Under the pieces are notes generated by a model, which worked only from the letters and a program-made list of their open reading frames with translations, made no database searches and was not told the origin of the DNA. DNA of 64,000 nt from Paenibacillus sp. FSL M7-0420. Its GTDB lineage: Bacteria; Bacillota; Bacilli; Paenibacillales; Paenibacillaceae. A program made the translations under genes and the position numbers. Numbering within the stretch: the first letter of the stretch is position 1; each line of letters opens with the position of its first letter. The stretch is taken from assembly GCF_038002345.1 (NCBI RefSeq), contig NZ_JBBOCJ010000001.1, forward strand, positions 3,348,001 to 3,412,000. Direction: 5' to 3'. Below, piece after piece: positions 39,167 through 47,457 of the stretch.

Positions 39167-40756
39167 ATGAAAAGGTTGCTTTATATCATTTTGGCAGTAG
39201 GTTTAATGATGAGTGTAACGCTCACTGGAGGGGCAGGTACTTCATCTGCTGCACAAGCTAATAAGGTATTGCGTATCGGTCTGGGAAGTCTTCCTGATCA
39301 GCTTGATCCGGCAGCAGCTGCGGATGACAGCACAGTGACGGTTCTCAAAGGGTTATTTGAAGGACTGGTCCGGTTGAATGCGGCTGGTCAAGCCGTTCCG
39401 GCAATAGCAAAATCATGGACCCTCTCGAAGGATGGCAGAACGTATACCTTTGCGCTTCGCGGGGATGCGAAATGGAGCAACGGGCAGCAGGTGCTGGCCT
39501 CGGACTTCGAGTATGCCTGGAAGCGGGCGCTGGCTCCGGAAGCCAAGAATGTCTACGCTTTTAATATGTACATGATTAATAATGCGCAGAACTACAACGA
39601 GGGACTTCTGAAGGATACCTCCAAAATCGGCGTAAAGGCGTTGAATAACACCACACTACAGGTCACATTAAAGGAGAAAACCTCCTATTTCATCCAACTG
39701 CTCGCAGAGAGCATCTATTTTCCGGTGTACGCTAAGACTGCGAAGGCCAACAACCAATGGGCAACAGACCTTAAGTCTATGGTAACCAATGGTCCCTTCA
39801 AGCTCAAGACTTGGAAGAGTAATGAGATTTCTATAGTTAAAAACCCTTCTTATTATGTGGCCCAAGAAATTAAGCTGCCGGAGGTACGTCTGCTGCTGCC
39901 TGAGAATCCGACAGTCGCTTATATGGACAAGAAGGTTGACTGGGTTGGAGGCGGAGGGGTGGAATCAGTGGATTATACATCTTTAGATAGCGCATCTTAC
40001 CGCGACCTGCATGAAGGACCGTATGCTTCCACCTATTTTTATCAATTCAATCTGACTAAGCCGCCGTTTGACAATCTGAAGATCCGTCAGGCATTGGCGA
40101 TGGCGATTGACCGTGAAGCCTTGCGTTACGGCAATCCGGCGTTTGGATTTGTGCCGCCAAGTATTCATGGGACCCAGTTGAATTTCCGCACAGAGATGTC
40201 GGACAAGATGTACTTTCATGAGGATGTGGCGGCGGCCAAGCAATTACTGAAGGAAGGCATGAGAGAAGCGGGACTCACCAAGTTCCCCAGCTTCACTATT
40301 ATCGTGAATGAATATATCAATCATGACGTTATCGCAAGTAAAGTGATTAAGGACTGGAAAAAGAACTTAGGCATTGAAGCAAGTGTAGAAATCCAAAGCT
40401 TCGAGGAACTGTTGGATAATCGTATACATCAAAACTATGCTATAGCAAGAGCGGGATGGAGCGCTGATTTCAATGATCCGGCCTCGATGCTGGAGCTGTT
40501 CAGTTCACAGAATGTCTCCAATGATACAGGGTGGAGTAATACAGCGTATGACCGTTATATGCAGCAAGCCCGGCAGGCGGCCGACCCCGGCACGCGTATG
40601 CAGATCTATGCCAAGGCCGAACAGCTGCTCATGGATCAAATGGCAGTTATTCCGCTGTTTTACACTGTGACTGATTATTTGAGTCATCCTAATATCAAGA
40701 ATGTATATGTTGACTATGACGGGTCCATAGCTTTCACAAGAGGCTCGTGGCGGTGA
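39167..40756 (+). CDS. Peptide ABC transporter substrate-binding protein (OppA-like)
   Basis: A 529-residue extracellular solute-binding protein of family 5. Visible are LRIGLGSLPDQLDPAAAADD, the conserved LFEGLVRLNAAGQAVPAIAKSWTLSKDGRTYTFALR, and DNLKIRQALAMAIDREAL. The N-terminal signal (MKRLLYIILAVGLMMSVTLT) is followed by GGAGTSSAAQ with no cysteine, so the lipid anchor usual for Gram-positive binding proteins is missing. It may be released, or anchored another way. No permease or ATPase genes are adjacent, so it is an orphan binding protein. AAGGGG precedes ATG 39167. Confidence 0.88.
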   Translation: MKRLLYIILAVGLMMSVTLTGGAGTSSAAQANKVLRIGLGSLPDQLDPAAAADDSTVTVLKGLFEGLVRLNAAGQAVPAIAKSWTLSKDGRTYTFALRGDAKWSNGQQVLASDFEYAWKRALAPEAKNVYAFNMYMINNAQNYNEGLLKDTSKIGVKALNNTTLQVTLKEKTSYFIQLLAESIYFPVYAKTAKANNQWATDLKSMVTNGPFKLKTWKSNEISIVKNPSYYVAQEIKLPEVRLLLPENPTVAYMDKKVDWVGGGGVESVDYTSLDSASYRDLHEGPYASTYFYQFNLTKPPFDNLKIRQALAMAIDREALRYGNPAFGFVPPSIHGTQLNFRTEMSDKMYFHEDVAAAKQLLKEGMREAGLTKFPSFTIIVNEYINHDVIASKVIKDWKKNLGIEASVEIQSFEELLDNRIHQNYAIARAGWSADFNDPASMLELFSSQNVSNDTGWSNTAYDRYMQQARQAADPGTRMQIYAKAEQLLMDQMAVIPLFYTVTDYLSHPNIKNVYVDYDGSIAFTRGSWR

Positions 40757-40901
40757 AAAGCGTTTAGAAAATAAGGATCAGGAGGCCATGAGCAGATTGC
40801 TGCTTGTGGCTTCTTTCTTTTCCCCTAAGCTCTTCACCAATCGTTCAAAATCAAGCCGTGTCCGTACAGACAACAGCGCATATCTATGCTAATATACATT
40901 A

Positions 40902-40927
40902 TGAATGAATTATAAAATATTCATTCA
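40902..40927. promoter_or_regulatory. Operator, TGAATGAA-N10-TTCATTCA (first copy)
   Basis: A perfect 8-base inverted repeat with a 10-base spacer lies about 60 bases before the flavodoxin-fold gene. An identical arrangement occurs at 41761-41786. The half-site resembles those of TetR-family repressors such as Bacillus FadR, but the spacing is longer. Confidence 0.72.
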
Positions 40928-40986
40928 TGATTTACTCAGGTATCAAGTGGAGTCACTATTTTGTATTCTATTCTGGAGGGACAAAC

Positions 40987-41757
40987 ATGAAGAAGGTCAT
41001 CGCAATCATCGGCAATCAGCAAAAGAACAATACGTACAGAGCGGTCCGTGAGTTTGAAGCACAGCTCCGAACCTACGGGGAGATTGAGTTTGAGTACATT
41101 TTCCTCAAGGACTATAGGTTGGAGTTCTGCCGGGGCTGTAAAACCTGTTTCAGTAAGGGCGAAGAATATTGTCCGCTCAAAGATGACCGGGATGTGCTGA
41201 TCGGAAAGCTGGAGCATGCAGACGGTGTGATTATGGCGACTCCCAATTATGCGTTCCATGTCTCGGCATCGATGAAGAATCTGCTGGACCGGCTGGCGTA
41301 TGTGTTCCATCGGCCCCAGTTCTTCGGCAAGACCTATACGTCGATCGTCAATCAGGGGATTCACGGCGGGAATGCGATTGTCAAATATCTTAGCAGCATG
41401 GGAGAGAATCTGGGTTTCCAGGTTACCACAGGGTGTGTGCTTAGTACGATGGAGCCAGTGACCACAGCAGCCGCGCAGAAAAATGCAGTGAGAATCCGCA
41501 AGTCTGCGGCCCGCTTCTACAAAGGACTGATGCGTCCGGCCCCGCCGACTCCGACATTGTTCCGCTTGCTGATGTTCCGGCTGTCCCGGACCAGTATTCA
41601 CCATATGCTGGATGAGCGGTCGAAGGATTTCCGGCATTACCAGACTAACGGCTGGTTTGAAGCGGCATATTATTATCCGGTCTCGCTGGGTCCTGTCAAG
41701 AGCTTGGCCGGACATCTGTTCGACAGAATCGGTAAAAGAATGGCTAAACGCGCTTAA
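40987..41757 (+). CDS. Flavodoxin-fold NAD(P)H-dependent oxidoreductase
   Basis: About 256 residues. The FMN-binding region is IIGNQQKNNTYRAVREFE, followed by the cysteine-rich loop CRGCKTCFSKGEEYCPLKDD and MATPNYAFHVSASMKNLLDRLAY, typical of the iron-sulfur flavoprotein-like branch of NADPH-dependent FMN reductases. A basic C-terminal extension of about 70 residues has a hydrophobic stretch (TPTLFRLLMFRLS) and may associate with the membrane. ATG 40987 follows TGGAGGG. It shares an operator type with the next gene, an FMN-binding protein, suggesting one redox regulon. Confidence 0.82.
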   Translation: MKKVIAIIGNQQKNNTYRAVREFEAQLRTYGEIEFEYIFLKDYRLEFCRGCKTCFSKGEEYCPLKDDRDVLIGKLEHADGVIMATPNYAFHVSASMKNLLDRLAYVFHRPQFFGKTYTSIVNQGIHGGNAIVKYLSSMGENLGFQVTTGCVLSTMEPVTTAAAQKNAVRIRKSAARFYKGLMRPAPPTPTLFRLLMFRLSRTSIHHMLDERSKDFRHYQTNGWFEAAYYYPVSLGPVKSLAGHLFDRIGKRMAKRA

Positions 41758-41760
41758 TGA

Positions 41761-41786
41761 TGAATGAACACAAATGTATTCATTCA
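41761..41786. promoter_or_regulatory. Operator, TGAATGAA-N10-TTCATTCA (second copy)
   Basis: Same half-sites and the same 10-base spacer as 40902-40927, placed just after the flavodoxin-fold gene and before the FMN-binding protein gene. The spacer sequence differs, so this is not a simple duplication. Confidence 0.7.
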
Positions 41787-41789
41787 CGA

Positions 41790-41851
41790 CGAGGAGGGTT
41801 AAGAGTGGGGTTGAGAGGAGGGTTGAGAGGAGGGTTAAGAGGAGGGTCAAC
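41790..41851 (+). repeat. Tandem Shine-Dalgarno-like repeats
   Basis: The stretch before ATG 41852 consists of about five near-copies of GAGAGGAGGGTT(AA), each able to act as a ribosome binding site; only the last has proper spacing. The purine-rich short period suggests replication slippage. Confidence 0.8.
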
Positions 41852-42271
41852 ATGAAAAAGAAATGGAAACGCAACCTGCTGCTGTGCCTAACCGCGATTC
41901 TCGTGGGACTAATCGGTTCAGGCGCGGCCTTGCTCTATACAGAGAAAGAGCGCCGTGAAGCGCGGGATGTTGAGATTGATCAAGTGAACTTCAACAAGCT
42001 GCATGCAGGTGAGTATACAGGTGAATATGCTGGCGGAATGTATAAATGGAGGGCGAATAAGGTGCTGGTTACCGTCACGGCGCACAAAGTTACAGCGATC
42101 CAGCTCCTGGACCATGCGGAGAATCAGCCTGCGGCGTCTGCAGATGAATTATTTGACAGAGTGATCCAGGCTCAATCGCTTCAGGTAGACAGCATCAGCG
42201 GTGCCACGCTTACAAGCAAAGCCTACCTCAAGGCCATAGAGAATGCCCTTCACAAGGGCGTTGAAAAGTAA
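41852..42271 (+). CDS. FMN-binding domain protein
   Basis: A 139-residue membrane-anchored protein: one N-terminal membrane segment (LLLCLTAILVGLIGSGAALLY), then an extracytoplasmic FMN-binding domain of the NqrC/RnfG type. The motif DSISGATLTSKAYLKAIENAL contains the S-G-A-T/S-x-T consensus where FMN is attached through threonine. Such proteins take part in electron transfer across or along the membrane; the partner may be the flavodoxin-fold protein upstream. ATG 41852 is preceded by AGGAGGG. Confidence 0.88.
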   Translation: MKKKWKRNLLLCLTAILVGLIGSGAALLYTEKERREARDVEIDQVNFNKLHAGEYTGEYAGGMYKWRANKVLVTVTAHKVTAIQLLDHAENQPAASADELFDRVIQAQSLQVDSISGATLTSKAYLKAIENALHKGVEK

Positions 42272-42335
42272 CAAATATTTTGCAATACTAGCTATACCAA
42301 TGAGATCCTTATACGAAACAGAACCCAAAGGAGCA

Positions 42336-43181
42336 ATGCATATGCATACCGATTCATTATCCGCCATCGCGGCGGGATACCGCCATTCCGTTCTGCTCTT
42401 GCCGGACGGAACCGTGCGGGCTTGCGGCGAAAATACATACGGGCAATGCGAGGTAAGCGGCTGGCGTGATATGGTTGCGGTTGCAGCAGGCAATGCTCAT
42501 ACAGGGAATTCGCATACAGTAGGCCTAAGGCCGGACGGAACGGTGATCGCGGCCGGCTGGAATAAGCATGATCAATGCAACGTGGGCGATTGGCACGATA
42601 TCGTTGCGGTTGCGGCAGGCTGGCGGCGTACGGTCGGGCTGAAGGCAGACGGAACAGTGGTTGCGGCAGGGAGAAACAACGAAGGTCAATGTGAGGTCAG
42701 TGGCTGGTCGGATATCGTTGCGGTTACCGCAGGAGACTGGCACACTGTTGGTCTCAAGGCCGATGGTACGGCTATTACGGCGGGGAACAACCGCTATGGG
42801 CAGCGGAATGTGGATGGCTGGCAGGAGCTGACGATGATCGCGGCAGGTTATCTTCATACCACTGGACTTAGAGCAGACGGTACAGTAGTAGTTACAGGTC
42901 TGAACAAGCGCGGACAAGGTGAAGTAGGCGGCTGGCGCAAGATTAAAGCCATCGCGGCTGGCAGCCATCATACGGTAGGCCTTCAATTGGACGGCACAGT
43001 GACGGCTGCAGGCTGGAATGATTACGGGCAATGTGAGGTGAGCAGCTGGACGGATATTGTTGCCATTGCGGCAGGCTGCACCCATACGCTCGGTCTTAAG
43101 AAGGATGGCACAGTGGTTGCGGCGGGGAGTAATGCGTACGGGCAATGTGATACAGCGCTGCTGAATGGACTGTCATCTTAA
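42336..43181 (+). CDS. RCC1-repeat beta-propeller protein
   Basis: A 281-residue protein of about seven repeats of roughly 37 residues with the pattern DIVAVAAGxxHTVGLKxDGT-VVAAGxNxxGQCxVSGW. This is the bacterial RCC1-like propeller, expected as a single ring. There is no signal peptide, so it is probably cytoplasmic, and no partner domain is fused; a scaffolding or binding role is all that can be said. ATG 42336 follows AAAGGAG. Its stop codon lies within the first KdpE-like direct repeat at 43176. Confidence 0.85.
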   Translation: MHMHTDSLSAIAAGYRHSVLLLPDGTVRACGENTYGQCEVSGWRDMVAVAAGNAHTGNSHTVGLRPDGTVIAAGWNKHDQCNVGDWHDIVAVAAGWRRTVGLKADGTVVAAGRNNEGQCEVSGWSDIVAVTAGDWHTVGLKADGTAITAGNNRYGQRNVDGWQELTMIAAGYLHTTGLRADGTVVVTGLNKRGQGEVGGWRKIKAIAAGSHHTVGLQLDGTVTAAGWNDYGQCEVSSWTDIVAIAAGCTHTLGLKKDGTVVAAGSNAYGQCDTALLNGLSS

Positions 43182-43241
43182 TACAATCTTAATGCCACAG
43201 CCGAATCCGTAATACTATGCTCATTATGCACATGCTATACT
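43176..43241 (+). promoter_or_regulatory. KdpE-like direct-repeat box and promoter of kdpDE
   Basis: TCTTAATACAATCTTAATG (43176-43194) contains two TCTTAAT copies 11 bases apart. The extended -10 TGC-TATACT (TATACT at 43236) begins exactly 49 bases after the start of the second copy, as in the boxes at 46795 and 47231. Confidence 0.75.
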
Positions 43242-43300
43242 AACGCTACAGTGTACAATGGCTGGTCTATAGATGGGCTTAGAGGGAAGGAAACCTTCAG

Positions 43301-45961
43301 ATGATAGGGGAAAATACAGCGAAGAAGCGGCGGGGCAGGCTGAGGATATTCTTCGGATATGTGCCGGGGGCAGGAAAGACCCGGGCGATGCTGGAGGCCG
43401 CCCATGCGGAGCAGAAGAACGGCCAGCAGGTGCTGGCGGGCTACATTGAAGCCCATGACAGAGCAGATAATGCGGAGCTTATTAATGGACTGGAGCTGAT
43501 GCCGCCGCTGGACATTCCTGTAAACGGGACCATCGTGCCGGAATTTGATCTGGACCAGGCGATCCGCAGGAGGCCGGACCTGATTCTGCTGGATGAACTG
43601 GCCCACATCAATGCTCCGGGCGTACGCCACAAGCGGCGGGTTCAGGATGTAGAGGAGCTGCTGCGCGCGGGAATAGATGTCTACACTACGGTTAGTATAG
43701 AACAGCTGGAAAGTATGACCGATGTTGTAGCATCCATGACCGGAATGGCTGAGCCCGCGCGTATTCCCGACAGTGTGTTCGAACGTGCGGACCAGGTCGA
43801 GTTCATTGATATCAGTCCGGACATTTGGCTGGAGCGTCTGCATGAGGGGCGAATCTATTCCACGGAGCAGCTCCGGCAGGAGGCCGGTGATCTGTACACT
43901 CCCCAGAAGCTGAGCGCTTTGCGGGAATTGGCTCTACGGTACAGGGCGGATCAAATCAAACGTTATGAGGGCAGGTTAGGGGAACGGGCAGTGGAAGCCA
44001 GCTTGTACAGCAGAGAGCATATCCTTGTCTGTCTGTCGTCGGCAATATCCAATAAGAAGGTCATCCGCACTGCGGCAAGAATGGCCGAAGACCTACAGGG
44101 GGAATTCACTGCTCTCTACGTGGAGACCTCAAGAACGAAAGAGTTAACGGTGAGGAACAAGTCGGAGCTGCGGGAGAATCTGCGTCTGGCCGAACAGCTT
44201 GGTGCGCAGGTTGCCACGGTATACGGGGAGGATGTGCCGGGGCAGATCGCCGAATATGCCCGAACCAGCCGGGTCTCCAAAATCATCCTTGGCCGGTCGC
44301 AGAATCGCAGCCATTGGCCAATCGCTTCGAATTTCGTAGATAAACTGACGGCTGCTGCCCCGAATATCGACGTCTATATCATCCCGGATCAAGAGTCTGC
44401 CTTGCAATCCAAAATCCCGCAGTATGCCAGACCTCCGTTGCTCTCGCTGGCTGATACAGGCAAAACCCTGGGGATTCTGCTGGTCTGCACGATCATCGGG
44501 CTGTGGTTCAAGGTTCTCGGCTTCAGTGAAGCGAACATTATCACTGTCTATATTCTGGGTGTTCTGCTCGATGCGATGGTTACAAAAGGACGGCTGTACA
44601 GCGCGGTGACGTCGATTTTGAGCGTGCTGGTCTTTAACTATTTTTTCACTGAGCCTTATTTCTCGCTTCAGGCCTATGATTCCGGGTATCCGGTGACCTT
44701 CCTCGTAATGCTGGCGGCCTCGTTCATCACCAGTACGTTAACGCTGCGGGTGAAGGAGCAGGCCAGAGAATCAGCGCAAAAAGCCTACCGCACCGAGGTG
44801 CTCCTGGAGACCAGCCGGAAGCTCCAGCAGGCCAAAGATACGCCCGCCATCCTGAGCGAGACCGCGCTGCAAATGCTCAAGCTGCTGGACCGGAGCATCA
44901 TCATCTATGAGGTGGAGGGCGATGGACTCTCGGAGCCGCTCCTGTACGGCAAGGATGGGAGTACGATTGTCGCTCAAAGAGATACGCTGGAAGCGGAGCG
45001 CGAGGTAGCGGAATGGGTGCTGCGGAACAATAAACGGGCCGGAGCGTCTACCGATACCTTCTCGGCAGCCCATTGCCTGTATCATGCGGTGCGGAGCGGC
45101 GATACGGTGTTTGCGGTGGCGGGAATTGTGATGCAGCAGGAAGAACCGCTGGAGGTGTTCGAGTCAAGTCTGATGATCGCCATGCTTGGTGAATGCGCCC
45201 TCGCTCTGGAGAAAGACAAGCTGAACGAGCTGCAAAAGGAAAGCTCCCTGCAAATCCGGCAGGAGCAGCTGCGCGCCAATCTGCTGCGCGGCATCTCGCA
45301 TGATCTGCGCACGCCGCTTACCAGTATTTCCGGCAATGCGGGAATTCTAATCGGCAACTCGGCGGTGCTGAGCGAGGAGCAGAAGCAGGAGCTGTACAGC
45401 GATATCTATGACGATTCCATCTGGCTGATCAATCTGGTGGAGAATCTGCTGTCGATTACCCGGATTGATAATGGCGCGCTTCATTTGAACTTTCAGGCGG
45501 AGCTGCTGGAGGAAGTGATCGCGGAAGCGCTGCTGCATGTGAACCGCAACAAGGAGGATCATGTGATCCGGGTGGTGCTGGAAGATGAGCTGCTCATGGC
45601 AAGGATGGATTCCCGGCTGATCATTCAGGTGATCATCAACCTGGTAGATAATGCGATTAAGTATAGCGGGTCGGGTTCTCATATTACCCTATCCGCCAGA
45701 CAGGAAAAGGGGCTTGTTGTGGTCGAGGTTGCGGACGACGGACCGGGAATAGCCGCAGAAGCGAAGGCCAAGGTATTCGAGATGTTCTATACGGCGGATA
45801 ACGTGCGGGGAGACGGCAGGCGCGGTCTGGGTCTGGGTCTTGCGCTCTGCAAATCAATTATTCATGCCCATGGCGGGCATATTGAAGTACAAGATCATGC
45901 ACCGCAGGGAACGGTCTTCCGCTTCACCCTGCTGGCAGAGGAGGTGAATGTCCATGAATAA
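43301..45961 (+). CDS. kdpD: Osmosensitive K+ channel sensor histidine kinase
   Basis: A full-length, 886-residue membrane sensor that phosphorylates KdpE when potassium is limiting. Domains: N-terminal KdpD domain with Walker A GYVPGAGKT (19-27) and LILLDELAH; universal-stress-protein domain (about 245-365); four membrane segments (about 395-490); GAF-like region; HisKA (GISHDLRTPLTS) and HATPase (VDNAIKYS, VADDGPGI, RGLGLGLALCKSI). The stress domain shows CLSSA, 20 residues, then FTALY, close to the c-di-AMP-binding motif described for Staphylococcus aureus KdpD. GGGAAGGAAA precedes the ATG. Confidence 0.96.
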   Translation: MIGENTAKKRRGRLRIFFGYVPGAGKTRAMLEAAHAEQKNGQQVLAGYIEAHDRADNAELINGLELMPPLDIPVNGTIVPEFDLDQAIRRRPDLILLDELAHINAPGVRHKRRVQDVEELLRAGIDVYTTVSIEQLESMTDVVASMTGMAEPARIPDSVFERADQVEFIDISPDIWLERLHEGRIYSTEQLRQEAGDLYTPQKLSALRELALRYRADQIKRYEGRLGERAVEASLYSREHILVCLSSAISNKKVIRTAARMAEDLQGEFTALYVETSRTKELTVRNKSELRENLRLAEQLGAQVATVYGEDVPGQIAEYARTSRVSKIILGRSQNRSHWPIASNFVDKLTAAAPNIDVYIIPDQESALQSKIPQYARPPLLSLADTGKTLGILLVCTIIGLWFKVLGFSEANIITVYILGVLLDAMVTKGRLYSAVTSILSVLVFNYFFTEPYFSLQAYDSGYPVTFLVMLAASFITSTLTLRVKEQARESAQKAYRTEVLLETSRKLQQAKDTPAILSETALQMLKLLDRSIIIYEVEGDGLSEPLLYGKDGSTIVAQRDTLEAEREVAEWVLRNNKRAGASTDTFSAAHCLYHAVRSGDTVFAVAGIVMQQEEPLEVFESSLMIAMLGECALALEKDKLNELQKESSLQIRQEQLRANLLRGISHDLRTPLTSISGNAGILIGNSAVLSEEQKQELYSDIYDDSIWLINLVENLLSITRIDNGALHLNFQAELLEEVIAEALLHVNRNKEDHVIRVVLEDELLMARMDSRLIIQVIINLVDNAIKYSGSGSHITLSARQEKGLVVVEVADDGPGIAAEAKAKVFEMFYTADNVRGDGRRGLGLGLALCKSIIHAHGGHIEVQDHAPQGTVFRFTLLAEEVNVHE

Positions 45962-46670
45962 ACCCATGATTCTGGTTGTCGAAGATGACAAGCCGATCCG
46001 CAAGCTGATTACCACTACGCTGGAGACTCAGGGCTATAAATACCATACCGCAGAGACGGGGGAGGCTTCCATCCTGGAGGCTGTATCCAGTCAGCCGGAT
46101 CTTATGATCCTGGACCTCGGTCTGCCCGATATGGACGGTGTGGATATTATCCGAAAGGTCCGGGCGTGGTCGAACCTTCCGATCATCGTGGTCAGTGCCC
46201 GCAGTGAGGACCGCGACAAGATTGAAGCGCTGGATGCCGGAGCCGATGATTATCTGACCAAGCCCTTCAGCGTGGAGGAGCTGCTCGCCCGGCTGCGGGT
46301 CAGTCTGCGGCGAATCCGGGGGGACAGCGAGAAGCTGATGAAGGATTCGCCCTTTTTTGCGAACGGAAATCTGCGGATTGACTATGCGGCGGGCTGTGTC
46401 TGGCTGGAGGGTGACGAGATCCACCTGACGCCGATTGAGTATAAGCTGCTGTGTCTGCTGGCGAAGAATGTGGGCAAGGTCCTGACCCATAATTATATCC
46501 TGCATGAAATCTGGGGCAGTCCTTCGTACGACATTCCGGCGCTCCGTGTATTCATGGCTACGCTCCGCAAGAAGATTGAGCGCAGCCCTTCCCAGCCCAA
46601 GGTGATCCAGACCCATATCGGTGTGGGCTACCGGATGCTGCAGGCGGGGGACGACAGCCGAGTGATTTGA
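45954..46670 (+). CDS. kdpE: KDP operon response regulator
   Basis: A 238-residue OmpR-family regulator: receiver domain with acidic pocket VEDD, phosphoacceptor in LMILDLGLPDMDG and TKPFS lysine, then a winged-helix DNA-binding domain ending HIGVGYRML. It overlaps the kdpD stop by eight bases. ATG 45954 was preferred over 45948 because GGAGGTGA would be too close to the latter. It is the likely binder of the three TCTTAAT direct-repeat boxes. Confidence 0.95.
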   Translation: MNKPMILVVEDDKPIRKLITTTLETQGYKYHTAETGEASILEAVSSQPDLMILDLGLPDMDGVDIIRKVRAWSNLPIIVVSARSEDRDKIEALDAGADDYLTKPFSVEELLARLRVSLRRIRGDSEKLMKDSPFFANGNLRIDYAAGCVWLEGDEIHLTPIEYKLLCLLAKNVGKVLTHNYILHEIWGSPSYDIPALRVFMATLRKKIERSPSQPKVIQTHIGVGYRMLQAGDDSRVI

Positions 46671-46715
46671 ACCGGCTTGCGGAAGAAGCCGCATCGCGTG
46701 TTTCATAGTGTTCCT

Positions 46716-46746
46716 AACCATGCCTGTGCGGGCATGGTTTTTTTGA
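46716..46746 (+). terminator. Terminator of kdpDE
   Basis: CCATGCC-TGTGC-GGCATGG is followed by TTTTTTT. Confidence 0.92.
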
Positions 46747-46794
46747 CGTTCCGGCGGATGGTGCAAGCGCGGCTGGAGCGGCGTTCCGGCGGTA

Positions 46795-46860
46795 TTTTAA
46801 CGTAATCTTAATCTGTAGAACCAAACCCTAATCCTGAACTAATGGCGGGAGTGGTACGCT
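46795..46860 (+). promoter_or_regulatory. KdpE-like box and promoter before the 109-residue orphan gene
   Basis: TTTTAACGTAATCTTAATC keeps the 11-base direct repeat; the second TCTTAAT (46806) is 49 bases before TACGCT (46855), which is extended by TGG. The sequence CCTGAACTAATGG between them is shared with the kdpF promoter region. Confidence 0.72.
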
Positions 46861-46898
46861 GAATTCTGAAGTTAACCTACTGGAGAGAAGGCTTGGAG

Positions 46899-47228
46899 AT
46901 GGATGTGTGGATGAGAAATATTGGATGGGTGACGGTGCTGACGGGGCTGCTGGTGCTGATCAAGCGGCATTATGACCGGATCTATCTGCTGCAAGACTGC
47001 ATCTATGAGAATAGCGGGGTGTACGCTGCGGCATACCAGTTTGCCTGCGGGGCTTCGGCCCGTGAGGTCAGTGAGCTGCTTGTGACCAGCTTCGAGTTCG
47101 ATCGTCAGGAGACGGAAGTGATCCTTGCCTGGGCGCTCCCGCACCGGATGGAGGCGGACGGAGGCTATGGTGCTTTTATCGGGGCGGTCAACAGAGTGCT
47201 GGGCGAAGAGATTTACCGCCTCTCTTGA
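46899..47228 (+). CDS. Uncharacterised kdp-linked protein
   Basis: A 109-residue protein not recognised from any family. It begins MDVWMRNIGWVTVLTGLLVLI, one likely membrane segment, followed by a soluble part with CIYENSGVYAAAYQFACGAS and SELLVTSFEFDRQETEVILAW. It lies between kdpDE and kdpF with its own KdpE-like box, and its promoter and first codons resemble those of the small gene at 47350, so the unit may come from duplication. A role in potassium response is inferred from that control only. ATG 46899 follows GAGAAGG. Confidence 0.65.
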   Translation: MDVWMRNIGWVTVLTGLLVLIKRHYDRIYLLQDCIYENSGVYAAAYQFACGASAREVSELLVTSFEFDRQETEVILAWALPHRMEADGGYGAFIGAVNRVLGEEIYRLS

Positions 47229-47230
47229 AG

Positions 47231-47296
47231 TCTTAATGCAATCTTAATGCGCCTGAGGAAACCCTTACCCTGAACTAATGGGAGAAATGATACGCT
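47231..47296 (+). promoter_or_regulatory. KdpE-like box and promoter of the kdp transport operon
   Basis: TCTTAATGCAATCTTAATG (47231-47249) has two perfect TCTTAATG copies 11 bases apart. TACGCT at 47291, extended by TGA, starts 49 bases after the second copy. No good -35 hexamer is seen, as is common for activator-dependent promoters. Confidence 0.8.
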
Positions 47297-47349
47297 AGAC
47301 CGGAAGTTACAAGAGAGAGATTACCTTAAGGTGAGGAGTGGCAAAGACG

Positions 47350-47457
47350 ATGATGGATGTGTATATGACGGCAATGCTGGCAGCGATATTCACGGTATTC
47401 TATGCGTTTGTACAATGGTGCAGCCGTGTGACCGATGAGCAAGGGGGGACGGAGTAA
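47350..47457 (+). CDS. Small membrane protein upstream of kdpF
   Basis: A 35-residue peptide, MMDVYMTAMLAAIFTVFYAF, with one membrane segment, then VQWCSRVTDEQGGTE. GTGAGGAG lies upstream, and its stop overlaps the kdpF start (TAATG), so the two are translated together. Similar one-segment peptides ahead of kdpF are known in other bacteria but lack a settled function. It may be an accessory Kdp subunit. Confidence 0.7.
   Translation: MMDVYMTAMLAAIFTVFYAFVQWCSRVTDEQGGTE

Noticed and set aside
40902..40927. FadR site for fatty-acid degradation genes
   Set aside because: The half-site is similar but the spacing is longer and the downstream genes are redox proteins, so the regulator is left unnamed.
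47228..47350. c-di-AMP (ydaO-type) riboswitch before the kdp operon
   Set aside because: The leader after the predicted promoter is only about 50 bases, too short for that structure.
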